From Iamia sp052038315 (GTDB taxonomy: Bacteria; Actinomycetota; Acidimicrobiia; Acidimicrobiales; Iamiaceae), in NCBI GenBank assembly GCA_052038315.1, contig JBQGCF010000131.1, forward strand, positions 1 to 14,050: 14,050 nt of DNA, in the 5' to 3' direction. This document shows, in pieces, positions 13,532 through 14,050 of the stretch. The position numbers were made by a program, and so were the translations under genes. Within the stretch, counting starts at the first letter, position 1. Each line of letters opens with the position of its first letter. The notes beneath the pieces are model-generated. The model was not told where the DNA came from, did no database searches, and saw nothing but the letters and a program-made list of their open reading frames with translations.

Positions 13532-13551
13532 CCTTGACCAGGTGGTCAAGG
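13532..13551. promoter_or_regulatory. Perfect inverted repeat, probable operator (TetR-like)
   Basis: Arms CCTTGACCA (13532-13540) and TGGTCAAGG (13543-13551) are exact inverse complements separated by GG. The TTGACC/GGTCAA core resembles operators of TetR-family repressors. It ends nine bases before the hydrolase ATG and lies 12 bases upstream of the galK -10 element, so one bound dimer could block both genes. No regulator gene is in view. Confidence 0.6.
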
Positions 13552-13560
13552 CCAGCCAGC

Positions 13561-14050
13561 ATGACCGCCGTGCCCACCACCCCTCCCTCCGCCGACGGCA
13601 TCGAGATCTGGTACACGACCGACGGCGACCCGTCGGCCGAGCCGCTCCTCCTGGTCATGGGCCTGGGTGCCCAGTACCTGGTGTGGCCCGACGCCTTCGT
13701 CGCCCGGCTCGTCGAGCGGGGCTACTTCGTCATCCGCTTCGACAACCGTGACGTGGGGCTGTCGACCAAGCCCGACGTCGGCGACCTCGACCCCGGGGCC
13801 GAGATCATCGGCGCCCTGACCGGCACCCCGCCGCGGGCGCCGTACCTCCTCGCCGACATGGCCGCCGACGCGGTGGCGGTGCTCGACGACCTCGGGATCG
13901 CCAGCGCCCACGTCGTCGGCGCCTCGATGGGCGGGATGATCGCCCAGACCATCGCCATCGAGCACCCCACCCGCATCCGGTCGCTGACGTCGATCATGTC
14001 CACCACGGGTGCGTCCGACGTCGGGGCGCCGAAGCCCGAGGTGCTGCCGG
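13561..14050 (+). CDS. Alpha/beta hydrolase, 5' part only
   Basis: 163 N-terminal residues; the frame is open at the right edge. The pattern is that of the alpha/beta-hydrolase group often annotated as aclacinomycin methylesterase (RdmC)-like: LLLVMGLGAQYLVWP (29-43) with the oxyanion region, RFDNRDVGLST (59-69), a cap segment, DMAADAVAVLDDLGI (99-113) and the nucleophile elbow VVGASMGGMIAQ with S122. The catalytic acid and His lie beyond the window. Probable esterase or lipase acting on a small ester; the substrate is unknown. The ATG start has AAGG about eight bases upstream, inside the inverted repeat, so repressor binding would cover the ribosome site DNA and likely the transcription start. 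Confidence 0.85.
   Translation, partial: MTAVPTTPPSADGIEIWYTTDGDPSAEPLLLVMGLGAQYLVWPDAFVARLVERGYFVIRFDNRDVGLSTKPDVGDLDPGAEIIGALTGTPPRAPYLLADMAADAVAVLDDLGIASAHVVGASMGGMIAQTIAIEHPTRIRSLTSIMSTTGASDVGAPKPEVLP

Noticed and set aside
11241..13751. Plus-strand 836-residue frame across the BtuF-like, DUF6458-like and galK genes
   Set aside because: Arg/Gly-rich shadow of three well-supported genes in other frames.
1..14050. tRNA, rRNA, riboswitch, insertion sequence, attachment site or defence island
   Set aside because: No cloverleaf, rRNA-like segment, transposase, terminal repeats or integrase was seen; the AbiEi-like gene stands alone and does not make a defence island.

Overview
The window is very GC-rich, gene-dense DNA with G or C at almost every third codon position and many GTG starts. 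Two family-level clues point to Actinomycetota: a DUF6458-like small membrane protein and a DUF2505-like SRPBCC protein. A UvrD-type helicase carrying an HRDC domain also fits. A lineage near the Acidimicrobiia is my guess from overall style, not something the sequence proves. There are no rRNA, tRNA, insertion-sequence, phage or CRISPR signals, so this looks like chromosomal housekeeping DNA.

Layout from left to right: the 3' end of a PH-domain-like protein (+); a monocistronic amidohydrolase-like protein that lacks most of the metal ligands (+); a three-gene minus-strand operon of M20 peptidase, HAD hydrolase and an AbiEi/DUF559-like nuclease-fold protein; then, divergently, a large NYN-ribonuclase/S1/histone-H1-like fusion (+) ending in a strong hairpin. 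Next come an exonuclease III gene and a PaaI-type thioesterase (+). They converge on a minus-strand operon of a Ser-triplet repeat protein, a UvrD-family helicase with HRDC domain and a DUF2505-like protein. Divergent from that operon lies a small zincin metallopeptidase (+), followed by a PH/SHOCT membrane protein and a signal-less BtuF-like protein (+). These converge on a DUF6458-like protein and galactokinase (-). The window ends inside an alpha/beta hydrolase (+).

Two organisational rules stand out. First, seven of the nine visible transcription-unit heads have a TANNNT hexamer (close to TAGGGT) ending 6 or 7 bases before the start codon, the layout expected of leaderless mRNAs. Second, all three convergent gene pairs end in the same four bases, CTAG, in which both TAG stops overlap. 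I found only one other CTAG in the whole window.

The most unusual coding sequences are two. The 481-residue NYN-S1-(APAKK)n protein has a consensus Shine-Dalgarno and an ATG exactly where its histone-like tail begins, so one frame could give two products. The 141-residue protein upstream of the helicase has Ser (once Cys) at every third residue for 27 consecutive positions.
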